From JADKAV01 sp963733395 (GTDB lineage: Bacteria > Actinomycetota > Actinomycetes > S36-B12 > UBA10799), in contig CAVTCZ010000013.1 in NCBI GenBank assembly GCA_963733395.1, forward strand, positions 1-64,000: 64,000 nt of DNA. Reading direction: 5' to 3'. Below, in pieces: positions 10,301 through 19,800 of the stretch. Under the pieces are notes generated by a model that did not search any database, was not told the origin of the DNA, and saw only the letters and a program-made list of their open reading frames with translations. The translations under genes were made by a program, and so were the position numbers. Every line of letters starts with the position of its first letter. Positions within the stretch are counted from its first letter, which is position 1.

Positions 10301-10690
10301 CGAAGACGCCGACCGGCTCAGCCGGGCCGTCATGGAGGGCGAGACGAACTCGCACTGGCTGCCATCGTGCGTTTCGGGGTAGCAGACGTCGTAGCCCACG
10401 TCGGCCGCCACCGATCCGGACCGGGCCTTCCCGGGGGCGCTGCGGCGGTACGGCCGGAAGCCCGGGTCGGACTCGACGAAGCGCACGAACGAGGAGGACA
10501 GGTAGTCGTCGTTGACCGGAGTGCCGAGAGCCGGACCCGTTTCGAAGTTGACCGTGATCACCGTGTCGGCGGCCTGAGCGGCGGGAACGGGGGTGAGCGA
10601 TGCGGCCAGCAGCCCGACGACGAATAGAAGCGCCAGCCAGAACGGCCTTGATCCGTAGAACACTGAGTCTGCTCGCGTTCCGGCCACCAT
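7397..10690 (-). CDS. Large secreted protein with TIG domain and papain-like protease core
   Basis: About 1097 residues. A signal peptide is visible (hydrophobic stretch FWLALLFVVGLLAASL, then VPAAQAADT), so the protein is exported. Beta-rich repeats with Calx-beta or Ig-like character occupy about residues 40-430. A TIG/IPT-like domain (GWAPRRGQPGSQIGLDGSGFCPGT region, starting with a tyrosine-free variant) follows. The region from about 540 to 740 looks like a C39/papain-like peptidase: SSGGHCFGIN places a candidate nucleophile at Cys589, and HGHVVTAYDV and VYVYDSNRP supply candidate His and Asp/Asn. The C-terminus has two further beta domains. I take the ATG at 10690; an in-frame ATG at 10747 would give a longer signal region. 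Its neighbours are unrelated. Function as a secreted peptidase or adhesin is an inference. Confidence 0.65.
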   Translation of the reverse strand: MVAGTRADSVFYGSRPFWLALLFVVGLLAASLTPVPAAQAADTVITVNFETGPALGTPVNDDYLSSSFVRFVESDPGFRPYRRSAPGKARSGSVAADVGYDVCYPETHDGSQCEFVSPSMTARLSRSASSVTVYAGLFSTPSGSVAARLTAHLSNGSQIVGTAVPISAAGFTTPVTVSSPVGNITSFVLSVVGGINSSLGFDDLTMTFPAGSLPDIDVSVQKSVATVLQAGYKDILITITRINGSDGPIDMKVSGLPAGVSGYFLTDPVMGSGQSTTLRLTAADTAATFVQPVDVTVTGDPLGNAGVAPEPDSETFPIIVAANFELSVVGGDTNVDVPDCAASDVVLQVQRHADFTGTVTLAKASGSSTVTAEFLPSATVPPGTGLIEQRTLRLHKSERLQYGEVLWVLASAPGVPSRTLRLGLGNAPMAATLASQVGWAPRRGQPGSQIGLDGSGFCPGTRVQVGSQLAEVDTDVAPDRRSLTFRIPRPATSGPVRVLAPDGWQSVSSNELTVRTFRNREGLAFRNYPYEWLSFGELTDLVGIRDMFIEVNPCWPWYNCSIPTGVPDPLSYITWGVLNGFLRSSGGHCFGINRTVQELLGGKVPYSRFAAGVDAPWDLPAPEGPSAAMNTWLDGRHAGQGTAEYLWHYLGRDRSLDAQLSRARTELAAGRYPGIALRRGVLHGHVVTAYDVEDQPDGSVKVYVYDSNRPFQVSENGNGQQHFGREMLGGVITVAPGRGSWSFPFDDTTTWTGDGSDWYTVALSAIPDDPSLPSVNALMTAVIFGSPDSSAAVTDIPPEADYLPATDSVAASGAAGFVVRKGSQPLAHTVRGSARGSYSDSVVGDGFVGSVQDVVTGPGVTDRVTGATRAGWLSFEGGRDRALNFDLAREKGSMHRSASLDTHTSKGGIDRVGLGNALTYRHQGDPTAFSFELTSADRHGITHFVSPPVKVSDGDLVRAVPASWKSLDKVTLIVRDTHGERSTRLLRNHAKPQLRLHVGNVQLVKTGNAAKASVRFQITRKSAQATAGVVLRVFRKGALVAHRATGLNDPARGRSVTWRLGSLPRGRYRLVADVKLVAGGETSFTLKDRSQVTRTVR

Positions 10691-10747
10691 CTCAGGAACC
10701 CCCAACAGCGGCCCCAGCAGCCTTAGGCAGACGGCCTTGACCGCCAT

Positions 10748-11182
10748 CAACCACGCTACGCCGATGGCGGATCGGGATCAAGTTCGGCCGAAGGACTTCG
10801 GTGGGGGCTCCAGGGGAACTGGAGCCGCGACTGCAATCGCAGACGGCCTGCCGGGCGCCGTCCTTCTGGCTGGGTGTGATTCCTCGGCCGACATGGAATT
10901 CCCTGCTGTCGCAGGAAGTGCCACGCTCACGGTGGACAAGACGCTCATCACACGCAGGAACATCGCCTACAGGTGGGCAGCCCAGGAGACCCCGCAGGCA
11001 CTGGTGCGCACTGTCTGGTGCGCGGACTACGGCATAGGCCCGCGCGAGCAGGTTGGGCATCCTGAACCTTGGTGGCCGAACACCTTGCCCGGCCTGACTG
11101 GATCGAACTTCTATCAGCCCTGGGCCGAGTTGATCGTCGCACGGACGCGGCTGAAGTCGCGGTTGTCGGCTACCCTGACCAG
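10748..11182. other. Intergenic region between divergent genes
   Basis: This stretch separates the secreted protein (minus) from the phosphopantetheinyl transferase (plus). I find no gene, repeat or convincing promoter. A few ORFs of 60-160 codons cross it but show no family motif. Confidence 0.4.
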
Positions 11183-11938
11183 ATGCAGTGGCTGGTGCGC
11201 GGCGAGTCGCAGGTGCCGGAGGGTCAGCAGTGGTTGACCGGGACCGAGGCCGCGCGGGCCTCCGCAATGCGATTCACCAAGCGCCGCACCGAGTACCTGC
11301 TTCGCCGTTACGCCGGCAAGTGCGCGGTGGCTGCCGCGGTCGGGCACGCGGGCGACCCGGTCAGCCTTGGCCGCATCGGGGTCCTCAACCGGATGACCGG
11401 TGCGCCCTACGTCGAGGTCGACGGCCGGACCCTCGGCCTGGACATCTCCCTGACCGACCGGGCCGGCTGGTCGGTGTGCCTCGTTGGGCCGGACCTCGGT
11501 GCCGTCGGGGTCGACCTCGAGATCGTCGAACCGCGCAGCGACGGGTTCGTCCGCGACTTCCTGACGACCGCTGAGCGCGACGTCGTCGCGACCGCCCCCG
11601 GCTCCGACGGGCACGATGCAGCAGCGAACCTGATCTGGTCGGCCAAGGAGAGCGCCCTGAAGGTCCTGCGCACCGGCTTGCGCGCGGACACCCGGACGGT
11701 CGAGGTCGTCCTGGAGGATCCGTCGGGCCTCAGCACCGGAGCCGGCCAGTGGCAGCGCCTGAGCGTGGCATCGGGAGCTGGCCGGTTCCCCGGATGGTGG
11801 CGCCGGGACGGCGTCTTCCTGCTCACCGTCGTGGCGGCCACCGGCCTGGCCGAGCCCCCGCAGGTGCTGCCGGGCTCAGCCGACCTCTCGCAGGCCGAAC
11901 CCATCCACTCGTGGGTGAATCAGCCCCTGGTCGAGTAG
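11183..11938 (+). CDS. Sfp-type 4'-phosphopantetheinyl transferase
   Basis: A 251-residue enzyme that moves 4'-phosphopantetheine from coenzyme A to a carrier-protein side chain. The two Sfp-family motifs are present: GAVGVDLEIVEPRS (Mg-binding Asp and Glu) and, about 60 residues later, LIWSAKESALKVLRTGLR (the W-[ST]-x-K-E-[AS]-x-x-K signature). The middle contains FVRDFLTTAERDVV. The ATG at 11183 fits the family length; the open frame extends upstream only from weak start codons. The gene is convergent with, and overlaps by about 19 bases, the last gene of the lipid-synthase operon, so it is the obvious modifying enzyme for that synthase. This matters because the five carrier repeats of the synthase have Thr in place of Ser at the attachment position. 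Confidence 0.9.
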   Translation: MQWLVRGESQVPEGQQWLTGTEAARASAMRFTKRRTEYLLRRYAGKCAVAAAVGHAGDPVSLGRIGVLNRMTGAPYVEVDGRTLGLDISLTDRAGWSVCLVGPDLGAVGVDLEIVEPRSDGFVRDFLTTAERDVVATAPGSDGHDAAANLIWSAKESALKVLRTGLRADTRTVEVVLEDPSGLSTGAGQWQRLSVASGAGRFPGWWRRDGVFLLTVVAATGLAEPPQVLPGSADLSQAEPIHSWVNQPLVE

Positions 11939-14900
11939 GGCCCCGGCCGATGCCGCGTTACTCCCGCGTCTGGTCCTCTGGCCATTCCGCGCTCGAGGGC
12001 GTCGATGACGTAGGGGCGCAGGTCCGCCGCGGAGATGATCCGGTCCACCGATCCCATCGCCAAGGCCCGGTCGATCGTGTGCACGGCGTCGAACTCGCCC
12101 GCGGCCTCGCCGAGCTTCTCCGAGCGCACCTGCTCGGTGATCTCCGCCAACCGCGCTCGCCGCTCGGTCGCCTCGGCGCCGGAGGACTCAGCCAGCAGCT
12201 TCTTGGCCGCGACCACGCGGGGATCGGCGTTCACACGTCCGCGAACCTCGCGGGCGAACACCGTCGCCGCAGCCGGGGCGCCCCCGATCACCGACGCATA
12301 CGAGCCCTCGACCGCCACGACCTCCATCTGGGGGTTCAGGGCCTTGGAGAACACGACGAACGCACCACCGTGGTACCGCGAGATCACGACGAACACGATG
12401 GGGCCCTTGAAGTTGGTCACCGCCCGGCCGATCTCCGCGCCGTACTCCAGCTGCCAGTGCCGCATCGACTCAGGTGACCCGTCGAAGCCCGACAGGTTCG
12501 CCAGCACGACCAGCGGGCGGTTGCCGCTCGCGGCCGTCACCGCCCGGGCGGTCTTTCGCGACGCCTGCGGGAACAGCGTGCCCGACGTCCATGACGGCGG
12601 GCCGTCGGCGGGGACGAAACCGCGTCGCGCGATCGGCCGGGACTCCAGGCCGAGCATGCAGACGCTTATCCCGCCGACGCGGGCATCCCAGACCACGGAG
12701 TTCTCGCCCCCGCGCCAGCGCTCCCAGCGCTCCAGCGGCTCGCTGTCCTGATCGGTCACCGACCGCATCACCGACCGCACGTCGAAGGGCTTCTTGCGCT
12801 CCGGGTTGTGCTCAGCGGAGAAGACGTCGCCCACGACGGTGAAGTCGCAGTCGGGGACCGCAGCATGCGGGAACGGCCGGACGTCGCGGTTGAACGGGTC
12901 GGTCGTCTGGATCCGGCGCGGGAATCGCTCGCCGGGCTTGACGTACGTGTGCTCGTAGTGGTGCAGCAGCAACTCGCATGCGTCGGCCAGCGACGGCGCC
13001 CAGTACTGCGCCTGACCGTTGGGGCCCATCACCCGCTCGTAGCCGCCGATGCCGAGGTTGTCGTCGGCGGACACGCCACCGGAGAAGTCCAGCGCCTGCT
13101 TGCCGGTGAGCACCATCGAGCTGCCCGGGGTCATGATGAGGATGCCGCGAGTGTGCATGAGCATCGTGGCCTCAGCGTTCCAATAGGGCTGGCCGCCGAC
13201 GTTGATGCCGGTAACGACGATGTTGATCTCGCCGCCCCCCTGGGTGAACTCGATGATCCGGCGCAGGGTGAGTGCGATCCAGTCCATGTTCTCCGTGCCG
13301 GACTCCATCGAGATCAGGGCACCGGAGGAGACCGCGAACCACTCGACGGGCACGCCCATGTCCGCGGCCAGGGCCAGCGCCGCGTTCACGATCCGGCACT
13401 CCGGCTCGGCAAGGTTGCCCAACCCGCGGGTCGGGTCGGACAGCATGATCACCCGGGTCATGCCCTCGGGATAGGCCGCGGTGTAGGTGGTGAGCAGCCC
13501 GACGACCAGATTGGAACTGTTCAGGCCGGGCTCCCGCGCGACCGGGACCAGGACCTCGCCCGACTCGTCGAGGTCGTGCTCCACGAAGTGCGCCGGAAGG
13601 AACTTGCCGACGATGCCGGGCTGCGGGGCGAACATCCGCAGGATCTCGAACGGGTAGGGCACCCCGAACCGCTGCGCGGTGAGCACCTTCTGCCGGTAGC
13701 GGGTGAGCGGGCGCACGATGTCGTCGCGGACGGGCTCCTCGGAGACCGTGATGTCCCGGGTGATGATGCCATCGACATTGAGCACGGTGGGCTTCAGCGT
13801 CCCGTCGGGCTGGGGGATCGACGTGCGCAGGACCACCAACTCCAAGCCGGCGCCGCCAGCCAGCGGGATCATCATCTCGGCGAGGTCCGACCAATGCTCC
13901 CGGGGCACCGTCCAGGGCGGCCGCACGAACAGGGTGATCCGGTTGGCCTGCGGGCGGTCGCGCTCCGGGAACGTGGCCCGGGCCCGGCGCATGGCGATGA
14001 TCGCCTGTAGGCCCATCCGCCACAGGTTCGGGTAGCCCGGGGTGCCGCCGCGCGAATCGGGAACGACGGTCATGTCGCGGACCTCGGCCAGCGCGAACAG
14101 GCGATGGTCTTTGGGGTTGTCGCGAGCCACGCCGTGGAACAGGTACACGTCCTCCATCGAGGGCAGGCGGGTCAGCTCGAAATTCCCCAGGCGCCACAGT
14201 TCGAGGCGCTTGGCCAGCATCGGGTGGAGGTTGCGGTAGAAGCGGTCCTCGGCCAGAGCGCCGTCCTCACCCGTGCGGAACGTGAAGTACTGGGTCTGGT
14301 TCTCCGGGTCGACGTCGGCTGCCGTGCTGGTCACGGTCACGTCGAGGCGCCAGATCGGTCGGCCCAGGTCCCAGGCGCCGACCAGATCGGCGACCACCGC
14401 GGAGAGGTCGTCGCCGTTCGGCTGGCTCTCGGCCCGCCACGTCATGAGGTCGACGACCGGGTTGCGGTTCGGGTCCACGTCGGCTAGGTGGCGGGCAACG
14501 GCTGCGCCCACCGTGCGGACGTCTCGCAACGGCGTGAAAGCCAGGACCAGATGGATCGATCGCCCCTCGAAGTCGTAGTCGGCGTGGCAGAGCATGATCC
14601 CGTCAACCTCCACGACCTGCAGGTCGCGGATCGGGCGGTTCCGGTACCAACGCCTTGCGCGGATCTCCAGGAGTACGGCCTGCAGGTCTTTGTCGGCGCC
14701 AGCCATGCGCCGGCGCAGGATCAGCTGGCGCATCGGCTGGGGGGCTTCCACCAGGGCCGCGATGCGCTCGGCGCGCTCGGGGCGGTTGGGGTCCTCGGCA
14801 AGGGCGTCGAGGTGGGCCTCCATGCGGGCCTGTGTCTGGGCGCGTCCGGCCTCCACCACCGGCTCGTCGATGAACCGGAACCGGGCGTCCCGGGCGAGGT

Positions 14901-16836
14901 CGGCCACGTACTCGAGCTGCTCATGGGTCGATGCGATCAGGCGGTCGTAGCGGGTCCGTGCCGAGTCGTCGACGAACGGCAGGATGCGGTCGCGGTAGCG
15001 CAGGCGTCGCTCGAGGATGCCGGTCACGACTCGGGCCAGCTGCGGGCGCCGCGCTTGGGCTCCGAACAGCAGGACGACGGCCTGCTCCAGGTGCGGGTTG
15101 CGGCGCAGGTCGGACACGCCGTAGTGGGCCAGGACCTTGGACAGGCGGCGACGCATCTGGACGGGCAGGCCCGCCCGGTCCGGGTCCAGCCACTGGATGT
15201 AGCCCAGCAGGTGCTCGCGTGCGGTGGTCACGCGCAGGTCGGACTGGGCGCCGCCCTCACGCTCGGACTGCCAGAGCAGGCCGAGGTCGGTGAACAGGTC
15301 CAGGAAGCCGTCCTCGGCCGCCAGCAGCTTGGTGTCGCCGGCGCTGGCGCGGTTGGCGAACGAATGCTGCTCGGCCAGCAGCGCCGAGAGTGCCGCGGGG
15401 TCGAGCTCGTAGCCCAGCAGGTAGTCGCGCAGGGCGGCGTAGACCCGCTCGAACGGCGGGCGGCCGGACGTGTCGGACAGCGCCATGCCGACGAAGCTGA
15501 CTCGCGAGCCGTTGGTCGGCTGGACGTTGCTCGCCGCGTCCCCGCGCGATGCCGGGCGGATCAGGACCAGCGGGGCGCCGGAATACACCTGCTCATTGGG
15601 CAGCACTGCCACAGACGTGATCGTTCCGGCGAACGGCGCCCGCAGCGTGGACTCCATCTTCATCGCCTCGACGATGACGAGGGGATCACCCTCGGCCACG
15701 TCCTGTCCTGGGGAGACGACGACCGAGACGATGAGGGCCGGCCACTGCGCGCGCACGGTGATGCCCTCGTCGCGGTCGACCCGGTGGGCGATCCCGTCGA
15801 GCTCGAGCAGGCAGCCGGTTCCATGCGAGGCGACGACGACGTGGCGATCGCGGCCCGCGGCCGTGACGGTCCACTCGAAGTCGTTGGCCCTGGCGATAGC
15901 CACCTCGGCCACGGCGTCCCCCGCGTCGACGCGGTAGGTGCGCGGCCCGGTCTGGAACACCTGCAGGGAGTACTGCTGGCCGTCGTAGTTGAGGCTCGTG
16001 GACACTCCGGCTGCGTCAACTGGTTCCGGACGGCCCCGGGCGGCACGAGCGTGGAAGGCCGCCCGCTGGGTGTCGCGCTGGGAGTCGCTGGCCCGCACCG
16101 CCGCGACCAGGACGACCACGGGGTCGGACGCCGGGCGCGGCCGCGCTGGAGCGTCGGCCATCTCGGCGGCGACGGCAGCGAGCAGTGCCGGGCGGTTGGT
16201 GGCGCAGTTCGCGACTACGACCGCACAGTTGGACAGGGCGTGGTGAAGTCGGGCCAGCGCGGTGGCTCGGTCATGGCCGTGGGCGACGATGCGCAGGACG
16301 ACGCCCGAGCCGACGGCCGCACCCACCTCGCCGCGCTCGACGACTTGGACTCCCGGACCCTGCGGTGGTCGCAGGTACAGCAGCTGCGCATCATCGGGCG
16401 CATCGGCCGCGGACAGCCGCGCCTCGATGGCGTGCCCCGAGGCGGCCGGGGGCTCAGCGTCCCCCAGCTCCGTCAGGTCGACGGCCAGCAGTTCCTCGGC
16501 CAGCGCCCACCCATCCAGGGGTGTGCCGACCGGTGCATCGTCGGGGGTGGCCGCCGGGGCCGGATCCACCGTCACCGCCAGGTCGATGTCGTGGCGGCCG
16601 GGACCGAGCATCAGCGCGGCCTCGCGGGCCGTCCGGGAAGCCACATCAACCGAGGCGGCGTCGAGCGCTGGGCTCTCCACGAGGGATCCGGGCGCCAGGC
16701 CGGCCCCGGTGAGCGTACGGCAGGCTGGCAGGGCCCACGCATGCCCGGACTCCTCGACCAGCACCGGTACTTCGACCTTCACGACCGCCACCTGTTCTGC
16801 CTCCGGTGCCTGCATGCCCCTACGTGGTGCGCCCAT
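11920..16836 (-). CDS. Biotin carrier/carboxyltransferase protein, eukaryotic-ACC-like, lacking ATP-grasp
   Basis: A 1638-residue multidomain acyl-CoA carboxylase component. Residues about 130-240 match the C-terminal subdomain of biotin carboxylase (GHAIEARLSA..., then GSGVVLRIVAHGHDRATALARL), but the ATP-grasp half that should precede it is absent; the first 130 residues are short and degenerate. A biotin carrier domain follows with EAMKMES, biotinylated Lys393. A long central region (about 480-1000) with FYRNLHPMLAKRLELWRLGNF resembles the central part of eukaryotic acetyl-CoA carboxylase. Residues about 1020-1600 are the fused carboxyltransferase lobes (FAVSSGALISMESGTEN; GINVGGQPYWNAEATML). 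The ATG at 16836 lies 7 bases after the synthase stop, so it is the last operon gene. It probably makes malonyl-type extender units using a biotin carboxylase encoded elsewhere. Loss of the ATP-grasp by deletion is the alternative. Confidence 0.85.
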   Translation of the reverse strand: MGAPRRGMQAPEAEQVAVVKVEVPVLVEESGHAWALPACRTLTGAGLAPGSLVESPALDAASVDVASRTAREAALMLGPGRHDIDLAVTVDPAPAATPDDAPVGTPLDGWALAEELLAVDLTELGDAEPPAASGHAIEARLSAADAPDDAQLLYLRPPQGPGVQVVERGEVGAAVGSGVVLRIVAHGHDRATALARLHHALSNCAVVVANCATNRPALLAAVAAEMADAPARPRPASDPVVVLVAAVRASDSQRDTQRAAFHARAARGRPEPVDAAGVSTSLNYDGQQYSLQVFQTGPRTYRVDAGDAVAEVAIARANDFEWTVTAAGRDRHVVVASHGTGCLLELDGIAHRVDRDEGITVRAQWPALIVSVVVSPGQDVAEGDPLVIVEAMKMESTLRAPFAGTITSVAVLPNEQVYSGAPLVLIRPASRGDAASNVQPTNGSRVSFVGMALSDTSGRPPFERVYAALRDYLLGYELDPAALSALLAEQHSFANRASAGDTKLLAAEDGFLDLFTDLGLLWQSEREGGAQSDLRVTTAREHLLGYIQWLDPDRAGLPVQMRRRLSKVLAHYGVSDLRRNPHLEQAVVLLFGAQARRPQLARVVTGILERRLRYRDRILPFVDDSARTRYDRLIASTHEQLEYVADLARDARFRFIDEPVVEAGRAQTQARMEAHLDALAEDPNRPERAERIAALVEAPQPMRQLILRRRMAGADKDLQAVLLEIRARRWYRNRPIRDLQVVEVDGIMLCHADYDFEGRSIHLVLAFTPLRDVRTVGAAVARHLADVDPNRNPVVDLMTWRAESQPNGDDLSAVVADLVGAWDLGRPIWRLDVTVTSTAADVDPENQTQYFTFRTGEDGALAEDRFYRNLHPMLAKRLELWRLGNFELTRLPSMEDVYLFHGVARDNPKDHRLFALAEVRDMTVVPDSRGGTPGYPNLWRMGLQAIIAMRRARATFPERDRPQANRITLFVRPPWTVPREHWSDLAEMMIPLAGGAGLELVVLRTSIPQPDGTLKPTVLNVDGIITRDITVSEEPVRDDIVRPLTRYRQKVLTAQRFGVPYPFEILRMFAPQPGIVGKFLPAHFVEHDLDESGEVLVPVAREPGLNSSNLVVGLLTTYTAAYPEGMTRVIMLSDPTRGLGNLAEPECRIVNAALALAADMGVPVEWFAVSSGALISMESGTENMDWIALTLRRIIEFTQGGGEINIVVTGINVGGQPYWNAEATMLMHTRGILIMTPGSSMVLTGKQALDFSGGVSADDNLGIGGYERVMGPNGQAQYWAPSLADACELLLHHYEHTYVKPGERFPRRIQTTDPFNRDVRPFPHAAVPDCDFTVVGDVFSAEHNPERKKPFDVRSVMRSVTDQDSEPLERWERWRGGENSVVWDARVGGISVCMLGLESRPIARRGFVPADGPPSWTSGTLFPQASRKTARAVTAASGNRPLVVLANLSGFDGSPESMRHWQLEYGAEIGRAVTNFKGPIVFVVISRYHGGAFVVFSKALNPQMEVVAVEGSYASVIGGAPAAATVFAREVRGRVNADPRVVAAKKLLAESSGAEATERRARLAEITEQVRSEKLGEAAGEFDAVHTIDRALAMGSVDRIISAADLRPYVIDALERGMARGPDAGVTRHRPGPYSTRG

Positions 16837-16843
16837 CGTGTCG

Positions 16844-19800
16844 TCAGTCCGCCATCACCGCACGGATGGGTGCCTGCACATCATCGGGCAGTGGCTGGGG
16901 GAACTCAACGGTGCGGTAACCCTCCAACCGGACCAGGACCGAGCCCGAGGGATCGGTGACGATGCAGTCGAACCCCGCTGGGCCGTGGCTGCGCGGTGAC
17001 GGTCAGGGGACCCTCGGCAGCCTCGCCCGCCGCGCGCAGCACGACCGCGCGGGTGACGTGCGTGGGTAGGGCCATGCGCCCGTCGCGACCAGCCTCCCAG
17101 AGCCCGGCGGCCTGGAAGCACAGCTCGATCAGGCGGGGGGCGGCCTGCGTCGGCTGGTCGCTCGGGGTGTGGTTGGCGGGCAGGTCGGAGGCGAACTGCG
17201 CCGCCGAGCGGTCCCCATCGCGCCACGCCGCGCCGACCACCTGGTAGGCGGGGCCGTGGAAGTACGCCGCGTAGACGTCATCCGCGGTGACCTCGGCGCC
17301 CTCACGCACCGGTGGGTCCGCGTGCTGTGCCGCTGGCTCCGATCGGGTGAGCCGGACCCGGCCGGTGAAGTGCGTCGTCCGGGTCGGGGCGTCCGATCCG
17401 GGCAGCTGGCGCTCGGCCTCGACCCGGCACTCGGCCAGCAGGTCCTCGCCGTCGGGGTGGACCAGCGCGCTGATCGTCAGCGTGCGCGGCTCGTCGCGGT
17501 AGAACTTCAGCGGTGCCAGGAAGTCCACGTCCTCGACCGCCGCCAAGGCCCAGTCCGGCGCCAGCAGGCGCGCGGTCTCCACCATGCCCTCGATGCCCAT
17601 GACAGCGGGCAGCAGGGCGGTGACTCGGTCACTGCGGTGGTCGTTCAGGAACGGCTGCTCCTTCGGGTCCAGTGTGGTGCTGACGACCAGGCCGTCGTTC
17701 ACGCTGGCCCGAACCACCTCACCGACCATCGGGCCGGCCTGGGCGCAGGCCTCGACGAATGCTTCCGGGTCGACACCGGGTGCCGCGTCGAGCTCCTCAG
17801 CCATCTTGCCCAACCTGCCGGCGACGACGACCTCGCCCCTGCCGGGGCCGCTGGTGAGCTCTCGGCGGATCCAGGCGATGCCCGCCTCGGGGGGCAGCAT
17901 CTGCACGCCGAGGCCCGCCATGATCTTCGGGATCGAGCCGCGCGTGGCCATGCCGATGCCTGCCCACGCTGTCCAGTCCAGCGCGATGCCCCGGGTGTCC
18001 GGGCGGGTGCGCCGCATGCCGCTGGCGATGCTGCACAGCAGGTTGTTGGCGGCGGCGTAGTCGGTCTGCCCGGGGTTGCCGAACCGGCCGGCCACCGAGC
18101 TGAACGCGACGGTGGCGCCGATCGGCATGTCGCCGGCAGCCTTCATGAGGTTGAACCAGCCGTCGGCCTTCACACCGAAGACCAGCTCGAACTCTGCCCG
18201 CTCCTTCTTGGCCAGGCCCTTGCTGATCTCCAGGCCCGCGGCGTGCAGGAGCACGTCGATCCGGCCATGGGCCTCGCGGATCTGATCCATGACTGCGGCC
18301 ACGGCCTCGCCGTCGCGCAGATCGACGCAGTGGTAGTGCGCTGTGCCGCCGGCGCTGGTGACCGCGTCGATGGCGGACAGCGCCGAGGCCAGCCGCTCGA
18401 ACCTGGCCAGTTCCCTTTCGATCAGGACCGGGGTCGGCTTCTCGCCGCGGGCGGCGATCTGCTCGGCGATGGTCCCCTTGAGCGAGTTCGGGTCGGCGAG
18501 GTAGCGCTGCAGGTCTGCGTCCGCGGGGTCGGGTGCAGGTGCAAGATCCAGCAGGTGGAACGTGCCGCCGGAGTGTGTCGCGAGGTCCGCAGTGATTGCC
18601 GAGACGATGCTGCCTGCGGCGCCGGTGATGAGGAACACCGAGTCGGTGCCCAGCTCCATCGCGCCTGGCTCCGGGGAGTCGACCGGCGGGAACGCGACCT
18701 CGGCAAGGCCGACGCCCCAGCGCTGGTCGTCGACGCGCCCGATCTCGACGCAGCCGGGGTCGGCCAGCGTCTCATCGACCAGGGTGTCGGCCAGCGCGGC
18801 GGTCTTCCGGCTGGCGGGGAAGTCCACAGCCTTGACCAGGACGTCGGGGTGCTCTCGCTTGTACGACTTCGCGAAGCCGACGACAGCACCCCCCAGCGGC
18901 GAGGTCGCCCCGGCCGCGTCGTGGCCGTGGAACCCGCCGAGGCGGGAGCCGGTGACGAGGAACGGCTTGGCGTCGATGACCTGGTGGAACAGGGCGTGCA
19001 GCGCGACCACGCGACGGCGCAGGGCCTCGCGCCAGCCGGCGAGGTCGAGCTCGCCCAGCGGGCCCTCGTCGTCCAGGGACGGCAGCCAGTAGACGCCCGT
19101 GAGCGGCTGCTCGGTGCTCCACTGGGCAACCTGGGCCAGCAGGTCGTCGGTGGCTGTGGCGGCCTCGACCGCCAGGACCTCCGCGCCGCGCTTGGCCAGC
19201 TTCTTGACCAGGGCTGCGCCCACACCGCCCTCGTCGAGCACGACGAGGATGCGCGAACCCGCGCCGAGCTCCACGCCGGTCGGGACGCACGCGGCCAGGG
19301 CCGGGCGCATCGCCGGCATCGGGACCCGCCGGGGGAGGGCGTCGACGGCGGCGAAGTCGCCCACGAACTTCGGCGCGGTGGCCGACGGCGCGGCGGGGGC
19401 TGCGGCGATCGGTTGCCCCTCGGTTGTCGCGGCCGGGGTCGCGGCCGCCGGCTGGATGCCGGTCTTGTCGCGGACCCAGCCGATGACGTGGGTCAGGGTC
19501 GGGAAGTCGCGCAGTTGCAGGTTCTCGTCGCGTTCGACACCGAACCGGTCGCGGACCGCGGCGAACACCTCGGCCTGCTTGACGGTGTCGACCCCCAGGT
19601 CGGCCTCGAGGTCGAGGTCCAGGTCCAGCAGTTCGGCGGGGTAGCCGGTCATCTCGGCCACGATGGCCACCACGGAGTCGGTGACCTCGTCGCCGGCGGG
19701 GGCGCCGCTGACGGGTGCTGCAACCGGGGCGGCGGAGCGGCAGCAGGCGCGGCCGGGGTCGCGGCCGCCGGCTGGATGCCGGTCTTGTCGCGGACCCAGC

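Noticed and set aside
12808..14010. Long plus-strand open frames opposite the carboxylase gene
   Set aside because: They are rich in Arg, Gly, His and Asp, match no family and mirror the codon bias of the minus-strand carboxylase, which has clear domains.
14488..16959. An 823-codon plus-strand open frame
   Set aside because: High-GC antisense shadow of the carboxylase N-terminal half; no start site, no motif, and amino-acid composition typical of a shadow frame.
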